DNA from: Christensenella sp. UBA1214
GTDB lineage: Bacteria; Bacillota; Clostridia; Christensenellales; CAG-138
NCBI GenBank assembly: GCA_002309375.1
Contig: DBXK01000041.1
Location: 1-64,000, forward strand
Length of the DNA: 64,000 bases
Reading direction: 5' to 3'
Both the position numbers and the translations under genes were made by a program. Shown in pieces: positions 44,768 to 54,200 of this stretch. Position 1 is the first letter of the stretch; the number at the start of each line of letters is the position of its first letter. Below the pieces are notes generated by a model. That model was not told where the DNA came from and made no database searches. It was given only the letters and a program-made list of their open reading frames with translations.

Positions 44768-45370
44768 ATGAAAAAAAGAAGAACGATCGTGATCATGGCG
44801 GCAATGCTCGCGCTGATGCTGACGGTGCTGCCGATCCTGAACCTGACTTCGGCATCTGCCGAAGCCGCACAGGGCGAAGAAACGGAGCAAAGCGGAACTG
44901 ATGAAGAGCAGGCGATGCCTGCGCTGAGCTTCGAAAACGGCGAACCCCCGCAAGGCGCTCAGGGTGAGCCGATGCAGGGCAGCCCCGGCGAACCGCCGGA
45001 GGGCTTCAGCGGTGAGATGCCGCAGGGCTTCCCGGAAGGCGGGGACGGCGGAATGCAGTTCCAGAACGGCGGAAACGGTGAATCCGGCGGCCGGAAAAGC
45101 GGCAGACGCGGCGAAACGGGCTCCAACGGCCAGGCCGGAGAAACCAGCGGAAAGAATGACGGCACCTGCACGAACTGCAGCCGGAAGTGCACGAGCATCT
45201 GGCCGACGGCGCTGATCGCGGGAGCTATCGGCCTCGCGGCGGGGATCGCGGGCACGGTGATCGTAATTGCACTCAAAAACAGAATCAAGCGGGAAAAAAC
45301 CGCTGAAGCAAAGCAGGCTGAAGTAAAGGAGAATGCCGATGAAGTAAAAGACGAAGCGTCCGAAGAATGA
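44768..45370 (+). CDS. Exported Gly/Pro/Glu-rich membrane protein, probable two-component target
   Basis: A 200-residue protein without known domain. A signal-like N-terminal helix ('RTIVIMAAMLALMLTVLP') is followed by a low-complexity extracytoplasmic part with repeats of the type 'GEPPEGFSGEMPQGF', a Gly/Ser/Asn-rich stretch, three cysteines in 'CTNCSRKC', a second transmembrane helix ('ALIAGAIGLAAGIAGTVIVI') and a charged cytoplasmic tail. AAGGAGG (44752-44758) lies 9 bases before the ATG. It diverges from the two-component operon, its promoter carries regulator-like repeats, and its repeat motif also occurs in the kinase sensor loop. Confidence 0.7.
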   Translation: MKKRRTIVIMAAMLALMLTVLPILNLTSASAEAAQGEETEQSGTDEEQAMPALSFENGEPPQGAQGEPMQGSPGEPPEGFSGEMPQGFPEGGDGGMQFQNGGNGESGGRKSGRRGETGSNGQAGETSGKNDGTCTNCSRKCTSIWPTALIAGAIGLAAGIAGTVIVIALKNRIKREKTAEAKQAEVKENADEVKDEASEE

Positions 45371-45404
45371 CCGACAGTTCGCATAGGCCGGTTTTAATGA
45401 TCGG

Positions 45405-45437
45405 GATCGGGCCGTAAAAGGCCCGATCTGCTTTTTT
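45405..45437 (+). terminator. Intrinsic terminator
   Basis: A perfect 9-bp stem (45405-45413 with 45420-45428) with a 6-base loop is followed by seven T at 45431-45437. Confidence 0.88.
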
Positions 45438-45461
45438 ATGCTGTGAAAAACACTGCGTTTA

Positions 45462-45470
45462 TGCTATAAT
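45462..45470 (+). promoter_or_regulatory. Extended -10 promoter of the SIMPL gene
   Basis: TGCTATAAT (TATAAT at 45465-45470), 35 bases before the ATG; no -35 match. Confidence 0.65.
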
Positions 45471-45504
45471 GAAAGCGATCAAAGAACCCGAAAGGAGATC
45501 AATT

Positions 45505-46176
45505 ATGAACAGAACGATCACCGTGCGCGGCGTCGGGACCGCAAAGACAAAACCCGACCAGATCATCGTTTCGATCGACCTAAACGCAAAGGACATGGAT
45601 TATGAAAAGGCGATCTTTCTCGCCGACGACAAGATCGAGCGGCTGACCTCGGCTTTATGTGCGGTCGGCTATGAAAAGGACGCGCTTAAGACAGTCAACT
45701 TCAACGTCAACACGAGCTACCAGGGTTATCATGACGATAAAGGCATGTACCGCCAGGTCTTCGACGGCTATATCGTCAATCACAGCCTGAAGCTTGCGTT
45801 CGATTTTTCCAATGAGCGTCTCGGCGAAACGCTGACGGCGATCGCCTCCTGCGATACGCAGCCCCAACTCAACATCAGCTTTACCGTCAAGGATCCCGCC
45901 GGGATCAAGGAAGCCCTTCTGAAAAGCGCGGCGGAAAACGCAAAGAGCAAGGCGGAGCTGCTTACCGCCGCTTCCGGCGTGCGCCTCGGCCAATTGATCA
46001 ATATCGATTATAACTGGGGCGAAGTGAACACCTTCTCCCGCACGCGGTTCAACGCGATGGATGAAGCGGAGGAAGCAAAGCCGATGATGCGCGCTTTCGG
46101 CGCCAGCGCCAATTTCACGCCGGAGGATATCTCCTCGAGCGATTCGGCGGCATTCACATGGGAGATCATGGATTGA
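45505..46176 (+). CDS. SIMPL domain protein (DUF541)
   Basis: A 223-residue protein covering a SIMPL/DUF541 domain ('ITVRGVGTAKTKPDQIIVSI' at the start and 'SAAENAKSKAELLTAASGVR' later). Relatives such as YggE are linked to oxidative stress tolerance and BP26 forms channel-like rings, but the molecular role is unclear. Unlike those, no signal peptide is present, so this copy appears cytoplasmic. AAAGGAG (45491-45497) lies 7 bases before the ATG at 45505, which is preferred over the ATG at 45469 inside the promoter. Confidence 0.9.
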   Translation: MNRTITVRGVGTAKTKPDQIIVSIDLNAKDMDYEKAIFLADDKIERLTSALCAVGYEKDALKTVNFNVNTSYQGYHDDKGMYRQVFDGYIVNHSLKLAFDFSNERLGETLTAIASCDTQPQLNISFTVKDPAGIKEALLKSAAENAKSKAELLTAASGVRLGQLINIDYNWGEVNTFSRTRFNAMDEAEEAKPMMRAFGASANFTPEDISSSDSAAFTWEIMD

Positions 46177-46191
46177 GCAGATCAAAGAAAG

Positions 46192-46226
46192 AGCCCCGGA
46201 GGAACGGCCGTCCGGGGCTTTGCTTT
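46192..46226. terminator. Bidirectional terminator
   Basis: A perfect 9-bp stem (46192-46200 with 46211-46219) is followed on the plus strand by TTGCTTTT and on the minus strand by CTTTCTTT, ending the SIMPL gene and the convergent cobalamin operon. Confidence 0.8.
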
Positions 46227-46233
46227 TCTGCTT

Positions 46234-46821
46234 TTAAATAATGCTTTTCCCAAACGGCACGGAGGTCACGTGCACCGGCCGTTTATCGATGAATTCAACA
46301 GTAAAACCGGTCCCGGGCTCCGGGGTGAAGGAGTACCGCCCGTTGACGGCAAGGAACCAATGCTGCATCAGCCCGCCGATGACTCCTCCGTGGGTGATGA
46401 TAACTGCGTCCTCGCTCGCGCCGATCAGCGGAGCAAGCGCGCGCAGAGCCCGGCGGGTGACCTGATCCCCGCTTTCGCCGTTCGGGCAGACATTCGCTTC
46501 GATGTCGCCCGTGATCCATTTCTGATAGGCGTCGGTATTGCAGAGCTCCTGATAGGTCTTCATTTCGAAATCGCCGAAATCGATCTCGCGCATATCGCTT
46601 AAAACGCCGTGGGGGATATCGCCGTAAAGCGCCTTGAAGGTCTGCTCCGTGCGCAGCATCCCGCTCGTATAATAATGCGGCGCGGTCGGATAGCCGCCGC
46701 CTTCCGCCATCTTTTGCAGTTTCATCACGCTGCAGGGAAGCAGCGGCAGTTCGGTGCTGCCGTAATAGAGCTTTTTCATATTGCCTTCGGTCACTCCGTG
46801 GCGGATAAGCGTGAGCTTCAT
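46234..46821 (-). CDS. cobC: Histidine phosphatase, probable alpha-ribazole phosphatase (CobC-like)
   Basis: A 195-residue phosphoglycerate-mutase-like phosphatase with an intact active site: 'LIRHGVTEGN', 'REIDFGDFEMKTYQEL' and 'VIITHGGVIGGLM'. As the last gene of the cobalamin lower-ligand operon it most likely removes phosphate from alpha-ribazole 5'-phosphate or from adenosylcobalamin 5'-phosphate. The start overlaps the stop of the preceding gene (ATGA). The family call is firm; the substrate is inferred from position. Confidence 0.85.
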   Translation of the reverse strand: MKLTLIRHGVTEGNMKKLYYGSTELPLLPCSVMKLQKMAEGGGYPTAPHYYTSGMLRTEQTFKALYGDIPHGVLSDMREIDFGDFEMKTYQELCNTDAYQKWITGDIEANVCPNGESGDQVTRRALRALAPLIGASEDAVIITHGGVIGGLMQHWFLAVNGRYSFTPEPGTGFTVEFIDKRPVHVTSVPFGKSII

Positions 46822-47195
46822 TTGAGCACCTCCCCGATGCCGCAGAAGAGCCGCGTGACGCGGTCGGCTTTTTTTGCAAGCGCGGCAAGGACCTGCCCGT
46901 GCAGCTCCCGCCAGTATCTTTCGGTTTTATCCATCGGCACGATGCCGGAGCCGATCTCCCGCGAAATGATGAGCATCGGCGCCGTTGAGTGGGGTTCAAG
47001 CGCCCGGAGGACCTCCTCCGCGCTCATGCCGCTTTCCGCACAGCGCTTCGTGTATGCTTCAAGATGGCGAATCGCACGCGCAGCGCCGTCCGGCCATAAG
47101 AGCGCAAGGTCGAGCACTTCACTTTCGTCGATGCCGTATTCTCTTTTCGCGTATGTCAGTTTTCCCGAATACGCGCCGCCGATGATGAGCTCCAT
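46818..47195 (-). CDS. Short CobU-like P-loop protein
   Basis: A 125-residue protein resembling a shortened adenosylcobinamide kinase/guanylyltransferase. The P-loop is 'IIGGAYSGKLTYAKR', and the end 'SREIGSGIVPMDKTERYWRE' matches the conserved CobU 'NEVG.GIVP' region. Full CobU proteins have about 180 residues; the middle part with the nucleotidylated His and the 'TVE' segment is shortened. A complete CobU is two genes upstream, so this copy may provide only part of the activity or have a new role. Confidence 0.75.
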   Translation of the reverse strand: MELIIGGAYSGKLTYAKREYGIDESEVLDLALLWPDGAARAIRHLEAYTKRCAESGMSAEEVLRALEPHSTAPMLIISREIGSGIVPMDKTERYWRELHGQVLAALAKKADRVTRLFCGIGEVLK

Positions 47196-47205
47196 TTTTC
47201 ACCTT

Positions 47206-48258
47206 TCAGCCGATCATGACCGTTCTTTGAGCGAAGCCGCCCTGCACGAATACCAGCACCGCAGCGCCGAAAAGCTCGCCGAGCGTGAGCGCAAAGCCGG
47301 AGATATCGCCGTTCATTCCGTCAAGGTTTTTATAGGCGATCAAAGCGAAGATCCAATAGAATAATGCCGCCGCGGCGGGAGCGAGGCCGAATACGCCGAA
47401 AAGCAGCGCGGGCACAGCCGCGGCGAGGATGAGGAGCGCTGCCAGCACGACGCGGAAGCGTGCATGCTGCTTTTTTCGAAGGGCAAGCTCCGATGCGAGC
47501 TCCTTTTCGCGTTCCTTCGGGAGAGTGTCCGCAGCGCCGCTATCGGCAGCCTGCACCGAAAGATCGGCAACGCCCTCGGTCTTGAGCTCGGCGCCGTTCG
47601 GCGAATCCCCGGCATCAGCCGCATTCACGCCGTTCATTTCGGCATATTGGCTCGTTTTCATGCTCCTGAGCGAAAGCACGGCAAGCCCGGCGCAGGCGCG
47701 GCTCGCGACGGGGATCAGCCCGAGGGAAAGCAGGAACGCGAACCGCGGATCTTGGATCAGCCCGAAGATCGGGGAACGACCTCCGCTTTCGAGCGCACGC
47801 ATCGCACAGCCGGAGGAGAAACACGGCATGATGCTTCCGCAGGCCGCCTGAGGCGCCTTTTCAGCGGAGAAGAACACGCAGAACTGCGCCAAAACGAGCA
47901 GCATGAGGCAGATCACGCCAAACGCCCCGCAGTGGGGATCCTTGAGTATTTTTTGCCGCGTTTGAAGGTCGCGGTGGGAGAGCATCGCATCGCAGACGTC
48001 CGAATAACCGTCCAAATGGAGGAAGCCCGTCACAAGCCACGGCAAGGCGGCAAGCAGCAGCGCGGCGACCGCGCGGGGCAGGGCAAGAAGCTCCGTGAGC
48101 CACGCGATGAGCGCCCATAATCCGCCGACGATGACGCCGATGAACGGCAGGCAGACGAGCATCCGCGAGCGCTGGCCTTCGTCCCATTTCCGAACGGGGC
48201 AGGGGATCGCGAGAAACATTCCCCACGCCATGAAAAATGCGTTGAACCGGGCTTTCAT
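47206..48258 (-). CDS. cobS: Adenosylcobinamide-GDP ribazoletransferase (cobalamin synthase) with hydrophilic insert
   Basis: A 350-residue membrane enzyme that joins adenosylcobinamide-GDP with alpha-ribazole (phosphate) to make adenosylcobalamin (phosphate). 'GFLHLDGYSDVCDAMLSHRD' with its acidic metal site and 'YKNLDGMNGDISGFALTLGE' are CobS signatures. Usual length is near 250 residues; here a hydrophilic insert of roughly 70-80 residues ('ADAGDSPNGAELKTEGVADL' and a following Lys/Glu-rich helix) interrupts the region before the last helices. It lies 7 bases after cobU. Confidence 0.92.
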   Translation of the reverse strand: MKARFNAFFMAWGMFLAIPCPVRKWDEGQRSRMLVCLPFIGVIVGGLWALIAWLTELLALPRAVAALLLAALPWLVTGFLHLDGYSDVCDAMLSHRDLQTRQKILKDPHCGAFGVICLMLLVLAQFCVFFSAEKAPQAACGSIMPCFSSGCAMRALESGGRSPIFGLIQDPRFAFLLSLGLIPVASRACAGLAVLSLRSMKTSQYAEMNGVNAADAGDSPNGAELKTEGVADLSVQAADSGAADTLPKEREKELASELALRKKQHARFRVVLAALLILAAAVPALLFGVFGLAPAAAALFYWIFALIAYKNLDGMNGDISGFALTLGELFGAAVLVFVQGGFAQRTVMIG

Positions 48259-48265
48259 TTCCTTT

Positions 48266-48850
48266 TCAATCCTCCTCCAACTGCGGAAAAACTCCCTTGT
48301 GCGGGATCAGAACTCCGGCTGTGACTTCGCCGACCGCATCGAAAGCGGCGGCAAGCCGGTTGAGCACGGCGGCAAGCGCGGCGCGCCAGAGCTCGGTCGT
48401 TTTATCGAAAACGATCCCGTCGCGGAAAACATCGTCCGCAACGCAGATGATATTACCAAATGAATCGGCAAGCCGCATCAGCCCGCGGAACGAGCTCTCC
48501 TGCGCTTCTTCCGCGCGTTTGGCGGCGCCCTTCGCATCGAAGTTTTCCTCCACGAAGCCGCCGAACATCTCATTCGTAACGAGCGCGGTCACGCTGTCGA
48601 AAAGCACCGAAGCGATTCCGCAGCCTTCGGGCAGCGGCGCAGACTCCAGCCCGCGGCCGCATTCGACCGTTTCGAAGCCCCAGCCCTCGCGGTCGAGAAG
48701 ATGTTTTTCGATCCGCTCGCGGTCCTCGCCGTCGACCGGCTCCATCGTCGCCCAATAGTACATCGGCCCGCCCGCCGCAAGCTTCTTTGCAAGCCTCTGC
48801 GCAAGGCGGCTTTTGCCGCTTTTGCTTCCGCCGATCAACAGGATCTTCAT
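48266..48850 (-). CDS. cobU: Adenosylcobinamide kinase / adenosylcobinamide-phosphate guanylyltransferase
   Basis: A 194-residue bifunctional enzyme that phosphorylates adenosylcobinamide and then activates it with GMP. The P-loop is 'LIGGSKSGKSRLAQRLA'. The segment 'EDRERIEKHLLDREGWGFET' holds the His that is guanylylated in the family. The normally conserved 'NEVG' reads 'ADDVFRDGIV' here. It sits 3 bases after cobT and supplies the GDP-activated substrate for CobS. Confidence 0.93.
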   Translation of the reverse strand: MKILLIGGSKSGKSRLAQRLAKKLAAGGPMYYWATMEPVDGEDRERIEKHLLDREGWGFETVECGRGLESAPLPEGCGIASVLFDSVTALVTNEMFGGFVEENFDAKGAAKRAEEAQESSFRGLMRLADSFGNIICVADDVFRDGIVFDKTTELWRAALAAVLNRLAAAFDAVGEVTAGVLIPHKGVFPQLEED

Positions 48851-48853
48851 AAA

Positions 48854-49939
48854 CTAAAACTCTTTTTCGGGGATATTCGCAAGGTATCCGTCGTCGATCG
48901 ATGCTTCCCCGAAGGTCGCCATGCCGTTCATCGCGGCGCAGGCTCCGCGCATGATCTGAAACGCGAGCGGACAGCCGCTGCCCTCGCCGAGACGCATGCC
49001 GAGGTGCAGGATCGGCGCAATGCCGAGCTCCGCTTCCGCGATGCGGCTCCCGTTCTCCTTCGAGGCGTGCGCAATGAACAGAAAATCGGAAACAGCGGGG
49101 CAGAGCCGAACCGCGCAGAGCGCGGCGACGACGGAGATGAACCCGTCCGCCACGGCGGGTATGCGGTTCGCCGCAAGGCCGAGATAGGCTCCGGCCATCG
49201 CCGCAAGGTCGAACCCCCCGACCTTCGAAAGAACGTCGATAACGTCGCCGGCGTCGGGCCTGTTCAGCGCGACGGCGCGGGCGATCACTTCCTTTTTATG
49301 TTCGAACGCTTCCTGCGAGAGCCCGCTCCCGAGGCCCGTCACGGCCTCGGCCGTGGCGCTTGTGAGCGCGGAAAGCACGGCGGCGGAGGTCGTCGTGTTG
49401 CCGATACCCATTTCGCCGACGCCGACGGCTTCGATCCCGTCCGTTTTCGCGCGGTCCGCCGCTTCGATCCCCGCTTCGAGCGCCGTAAGGCATTCATCGC
49501 GGGTCATCGCAGGTTCTATGTAAATATCATTTGTGCCGCGTGAGATCTTGCGGTCGATGATTCCCGGATGGCGGAGATCCGAATTGATACCGACGTCGAT
49601 GATCTCCGTCCCGTCCCCGAAAAAGTCGGCGAGGGCGGACATGCCGGTCCGGTGCTTCGTCATATTGACCGCCTGCGAAAGCGTGACGCTCTGCGGCGTG
49701 ACGGCAACGCCTTCCCGAACAACGCCGTTGTCGGCGCAGAAAACGAGGATCCGCCGCTTCTCAAGGCTGTTTTTGACCTTCCCGGTGATCCCGGCAAGGC
49801 GGATCGAGAGCTCCTCGAGCCTTCCGAGGCTGCCCGGCGGCTTCGCGAGCTCCGTCTGCCTCTTCCGCGCGGCGTCTATCGCGGCTCCGTCGGCGCCGCG
49901 GATCGACGATATGATTCTTTTGAGTTCGCTTTCGGTCAT
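48854..49939 (-). CDS. cobT: Nicotinate-nucleotide--dimethylbenzimidazole phosphoribosyltransferase
   Basis: A 361-residue cytoplasmic enzyme that activates the lower-ligand base with ribose phosphate from nicotinate mononucleotide. Recognisable parts are 'KPPGSLGRLEELSIRLAGI', 'FCADNGVVREGVAVTPQ', 'GEMGIGNTTTSAAV' and the catalytic Glu region 'GMRLGEGSGCPLAF'. It starts directly at the stop of the preceding gene, with AAGGA as ribosome site. It is the first true cobalamin gene of the operon. Confidence 0.96.
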   Translation of the reverse strand: MTESELKRIISSIRGADGAAIDAARKRQTELAKPPGSLGRLEELSIRLAGITGKVKNSLEKRRILVFCADNGVVREGVAVTPQSVTLSQAVNMTKHRTGMSALADFFGDGTEIIDVGINSDLRHPGIIDRKISRGTNDIYIEPAMTRDECLTALEAGIEAADRAKTDGIEAVGVGEMGIGNTTTSAAVLSALTSATAEAVTGLGSGLSQEAFEHKKEVIARAVALNRPDAGDVIDVLSKVGGFDLAAMAGAYLGLAANRIPAVADGFISVVAALCAVRLCPAVSDFLFIAHASKENGSRIAEAELGIAPILHLGMRLGEGSGCPLAFQIMRGACAAMNGMATFGEASIDDGYLANIPEKEF

Positions 49940-50710
49940 TTACAGATATCCTTTTTCATCAAGCCATTCGAGCGACGGCGTGCAGTGCATATTTTCAATG
50001 GTAAAGGTCGCCTCCGGGCAAAGCTCCGCGACCTTGTTGATGATCCGCCCGATCGGGATATTTCCTTCGCCGAGCGGGGAGTGCAGATCCTTTCCGCCCG
50101 TGTTATCGTGCAGATGAACGTGGAAAAGATACGGCGCCATCGGGCCGATCCAATCGAGGGGCGGAACGGCGGAAACGGAGCAGTTCGCGTGCCCGACGTC
50201 GAGGCAGAGCCCGAGCCGCGGGTCGCTCACGCCGCGAACGATCTCAACGAGCGTTTCCGGCGAGGGCTCCATCACGTTTTCGAGCGCGATCATTATGTTT
50301 TCCGGCGCGCCTGCAAGAAAATCCTTCCAGAAAAGGATCGACTGCTCAACGTAATATTCCGGGTAATAGATCTCCGGGATGAACCCGCCGTGGATGACGA
50401 TCCTATTGAACCCGAGCTCCTTCGCAAGCCCGATCGCCTCAGCGTAGCGCTCCGCCGCGAGCCGCCTTGCCCGCGGATCGATCGCGCAAGGCGCAAGCTC
50501 CGCAAACGGCGCATGGAACCAGCCTGGCGGGAGGCCGTCCATGAGCTCCTTAGTCCTTTTGAGGTTTTCCTCGCGGTCAACGTCGATGCGCTGAGCCCAG
50601 CAGAATTCAGCGATCTCGAGCCCGATCCGAAAGCGCAGCGCAGCCGGGCGGCAGTCGTCCGCCGTCGTGGAAACAAAAAGCCTGTTTCGGATCCCCGCCT
50701 TATTTTCCAA
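49940..50710 (-). CDS. Sugar phosphate isomerase/epimerase-like TIM-barrel protein
   Basis: A 256-residue protein of the xylose-isomerase-like/AP-endonuclease-2 fold. Metal-site motifs are 'RIVIHGGFIPE', 'MIALENVME', 'LCLDVGHAN' and 'HVHLHDNTGGKDLHSPLGEG', in the correct order. The start is TTG at 50710, because GGAG (50721-50718 on the minus strand) lies 7 bases upstream and the promoter at 50780-50752 excludes the longer frame. It leads the cobalamin operon; a link with the pathway is not known, and it could act on an unrelated sugar. Confidence 0.82.
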   Translation of the reverse strand: MENKAGIRNRLFVSTTADDCRPAALRFRIGLEIAEFCWAQRIDVDREENLKRTKELMDGLPPGWFHAPFAELAPCAIDPRARRLAAERYAEAIGLAKELGFNRIVIHGGFIPEIYYPEYYVEQSILFWKDFLAGAPENIMIALENVMEPSPETLVEIVRGVSDPRLGLCLDVGHANCSVSAVPPLDWIGPMAPYLFHVHLHDNTGGKDLHSPLGEGNIPIGRIINKVAELCPEATFTIENMHCTPSLEWLDEKGYL

Positions 50711-50751
50711 TGCGCCGCTCCTTCGCCGGAGAATGCTCCGGTCTTTTCTCA

Positions 50752-50780
50752 ATCATACCATACAGCAATTCAAAATACAA
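50752..50780 (-). promoter_or_regulatory. Promoter of the isomerase-cobalamin operon
   Basis: TTGTAT (50780-50775), 17 bp, and TGGTATGAT (TATGAT at 50757-50752). The leader is only about 35 nt, so there is no room for a cobalamin riboswitch. Confidence 0.7.
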
Positions 50781-50794
50781 GGCGCGGGGGCGCT

Positions 50795-50956
50795 TCAATC
50801 GTCCCTCTCCCGCCGAAGCAAACGCTGTTTTTCCCTTGCACGGCGGTATTTTTTGCCGTCCTCGAAAACTGCGGGGCGGGGGAGGGCCTCCCTTTCGCGT
50901 CCGCGGATCGCCGCAAGGCGCTTCAAAAGCAGCTTCGTTTTCTTATCCTTTTTCAT
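50795..50956 (-). CDS. Small basic protein of 53 residues
   Basis: A short open frame starting MKKDKKTKLLLKRLAAIRGR and ending RRERDD. About 40 percent of residues are Lys or Arg, with a helical look and a central 'ALPRPAVFEDGKKY'. GGAGG lies 5 bases before the ATG on the minus strand, and a near-perfect promoter stands 40 bases upstream. It ends 15 bases before the promoter of the cobalamin operon. The charge suggests nucleic-acid or ribosome binding, but no family is recognised. Confidence 0.65.
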   Translation of the reverse strand: MKKDKKTKLLLKRLAAIRGREREALPRPAVFEDGKKYRRAREKQRLLRRERDD

Positions 50957-50994
50957 TGCGTCCTCCGCTTTCTTCGTTCATATTTTCAATCTGA

Positions 50995-51023
50995 AGGATA
51001 CAGGAAACTTGCGGCGATGTCAA
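50995..51023 (-). promoter_or_regulatory. Promoter of the small basic protein
   Basis: A perfect TTGACA (51023-51018), 17 bp, and TATCCT (51000-50995) on the minus strand. Confidence 0.7.
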
Positions 51024-51115
51024 GCTTCGCCGGACAGCTTTCCGGGCATTATAAATTATGGGGCGTAAAAGATAAAAAAACAGCTCTTTTTTTGCCCGAA
51101 AAGGCCGTATTCGGA

Positions 51116-51145
51116 TTGACAGATAACGGGTATAAGGTATACAAT
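51116..51145 (+). promoter_or_regulatory. Promoter of the large repeat protein
   Basis: A perfect TTGACA (51116-51121), 18 bp, and TACAAT (51140-51145). The leader is about 125 nt. Confidence 0.78.
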
Positions 51146-51278
51146 GGAAGTTGAAATTGAACGGAATCCTTAACCGTTCAGAGCCGTTTTGAAGCTCATT
51201 TCCGGCGCGGCAGGAGTTCCCATATTCGCCGCCCAAAGCGAAATTCATCGCGGCAGTAATTCACAAGGAGGAAACAGA

Positions 51279-54200
51279 ATGAAGAAGTTTCTATCAATGC
51301 TTCTGGCAGTTGTGATGGTACTCGCTCTTGCAGTGCCCGCACTGGCGGAAACCAAGGCTCAGCACGGCGATATAACTGTCAGCCAAGCTCAGCCTGAACA
51401 GCAGGCTCAGGCTGACACCGCGAAGCTCCGCGGCGCGTCTTCCTGGGATTTTGAAACCGACCCCGCGGAGTCCGGCTTCACCTACATCGACCAGGACGGT
51501 GACGGCTTTAACTGGGTCTGGCACCAGAACACCGGCACCGGCAACTACACCACCCACAGCGGCGACGGCGTCATGACCAGCGCTTCGTACGACAATGACA
51601 ACCAGGCTGCTCTGACTCCGGACAACTGGATGATCAGCCCCGTCTGCGAAGGCACTATGCTGACCTTCTGGATGTGCGGTCAGGATGCCAGCTACTGCGA
51701 AGAGTACGTCGGCGTTTACGTATCCACCGACGGCGGCGAGACCTGGAGCAACGAGATTGCGGGTTTCACCGCGACTTCGGAGATGACCCAGCAGGCAGTC
51801 AACCTTTCCGCTTACACCGGCGAGATCCAGTTCGCGCTGCGTCATTACAACTGCACCGATATGTTCTACCTCGATATCGACGATATCGAGCTGATGAGCG
51901 AGGTCCCGCAGTGCACCGTTACCTTCGTTGACGGCTATGACGGCACGACTATCGACACCATGACCGTCGAGGCCGGCACCGTGCTCAACGAGCGCGATTT
52001 CCCGACTCCGCCCACTCACGAGGGCTATGAGTTCACCGGTTGGGACTACAACGGCGCAAGCATCGCGGCGGATACCACCATCACCGCGAACTACAAGCAG
52101 GAAGGCTCCAATATTTGGGACTTCGAGACCGATCCGACCGCCCAAGGCTTCACATTCCTGGATCAGGACGGCGACGGCAACGGCTGGGGAAGGCTGAGCG
52201 ATGCAGAGTATGCTCACGAGTCGACCTATGCTATGGCTTCCGCTTCCTATTCCAGCGGTGCGCTGACTCCGGATAACTGGATGATCACCCCCGCGTTCGA
52301 AGCGGTCGGCATGAGCTTCTGGACCCGCGGCCTGGGCTATCCCGATCACGTCGGCATCTTCGTATCCACCGACGGCGGCTCCACCTGGTCCGACAAGGCG
52401 CTGCTCGAATACGACACCGACGGCACGGCATATGAAAAGAAGACCGTCGATCTTTCCGCTTATAAAGATCAGGAGATCATGGTCGCTTTCCGCCATTACA
52501 ACTGCACCGACCAGTACTACGTCTTCATCGATGATATCGAAACCTATAATGCTGCCCCGGAATATACGGTCACCTTCTATGATATCATGGATGAGTCCGT
52601 TATCGGCACCATTACCGTTGAGCAGGGCTACGTGCTGACCGAGGAAGACTTCCCCGAGGTCCCCGAGCACGAGGGCTATGTGTTCTACGGCTGGAGCTAC
52701 GACGGCACCGGCATTGCGGAAGACACCGCCATTATCGCGTTCTATTCCTATGATGGCGTCTATGAGAACACCCTTTGGGATTTTGAAGACGAGATCCACC
52801 CGATCGTAACCGGTTTCCATACCGATGACGGAAACGGCGACGGCAACACCTGGGAATGGTTCAATGCGCCTGACTACGCAAACAGCACCAGCCATATGAT
52901 GGCCTGCCTGTCCAACGGCATGGATTCGATGGATGATTGGCTCATCACGCCGAAATTCACCGGCACGCTGCTGACCTTCTACTATCGCGGCTACAGCGCG
53001 AGCTACACCGATCATCTCGAGGTTTACGTTTCCGCGGACGACGGCGCGACATGGAAGCCGGTCGGCGAGTACGAAGTGACCGGCGACACCTACACCATGG
53101 CGAGCATCGATCTCAGCGAGTATGAAGGCACCCTCCGTGTCGGATTCAATGTATCCGTCGCAGGCGGCGCATACGTCTTCATCGACGATATCGAGGTCAT
53201 GAGCGAGACTCCGACCTACACCGTAACCTTCATCGACGGCTTAACCGGCGAACCGTTCGACAGGCCTCTGACCGTTGAGATGGGCTACGTTCTTGGCGAG
53301 CGCGATTTCCCGACTCCTCCCACCCACGAGGACTACGAGTTCTTTGGTTGGGATTATGACGGCAGCCCCATCGTCGCCGATACCGAGATCACCGCGATCT
53401 ATGGTTATGCAGGCGTTTATTCCAACACGATCTGGGATTTCGAAACCGATCCTTCCGCGCAGGGCTTCCTGATGCTGGATGAGGACGGCGACGGTCATAA
53501 TTGGGAATGGCAGGAGCCCGGTTCAAGCTACGTACACAGCACCTCCCACTCCATGTATTCCGCCTCCTATGAGGGCAACGGTGTCGGCGCACTCAGCCCC
53601 GACAACTGGCTGATCACCCCGAAATTCACCGCTTCGATGCTGACCTTCTGGATCCGCAACTACAGCGGAAGCTATAAGGACCACCTCGAGGTCTACGTTT
53701 CGACCGATAACGGCGCGACCTGGAGCGAATCCGTCCTGAGCATTGATCCGGCCAATACTTTTGAACAGTACACGATCGATCTTACCGAATACGGTGAGGC
53801 AGAACTCAGGGTCGCTTTCCGCCACTGCAACTGCAGCGATAAGTACCGCTTCTATCTCGACGATATCGAGATCATCACCCTTGCTCCCACCGCCATCGTT
53901 ACCTTCGTTGACGGCGTTGACGGAAGCGAGATCAATACTCTTGAGGTCGAGACCGGCTACGTTCTGACCGAGGAAGACTTCCCGACTCCTCCCGAGCATG
54001 AAGACTGGACCTTTGTCGAGTGGGATTATGACGGCAGCTCGATCCTCCAGGATACTACCGTTACCGCGCTTTACAGCTATGATAAGCTCTTGATCTGGGA
54101 CTTCGAAACCGATCCCTTTGAACAGGGCTTCATCCTTCTCGACGCCGACGGCGACAGCAGCAACTGGCAGTGGGCGACTTCCGGCTACTCCGGCTACTTC

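Noticed and set aside
50711..50794. Possible cobalamin riboswitch before the cobalamin operon
   Set aside because: The promoter lies only about 40 bases before the first start codon, leaving no room; no B12-box-like sequence was seen.
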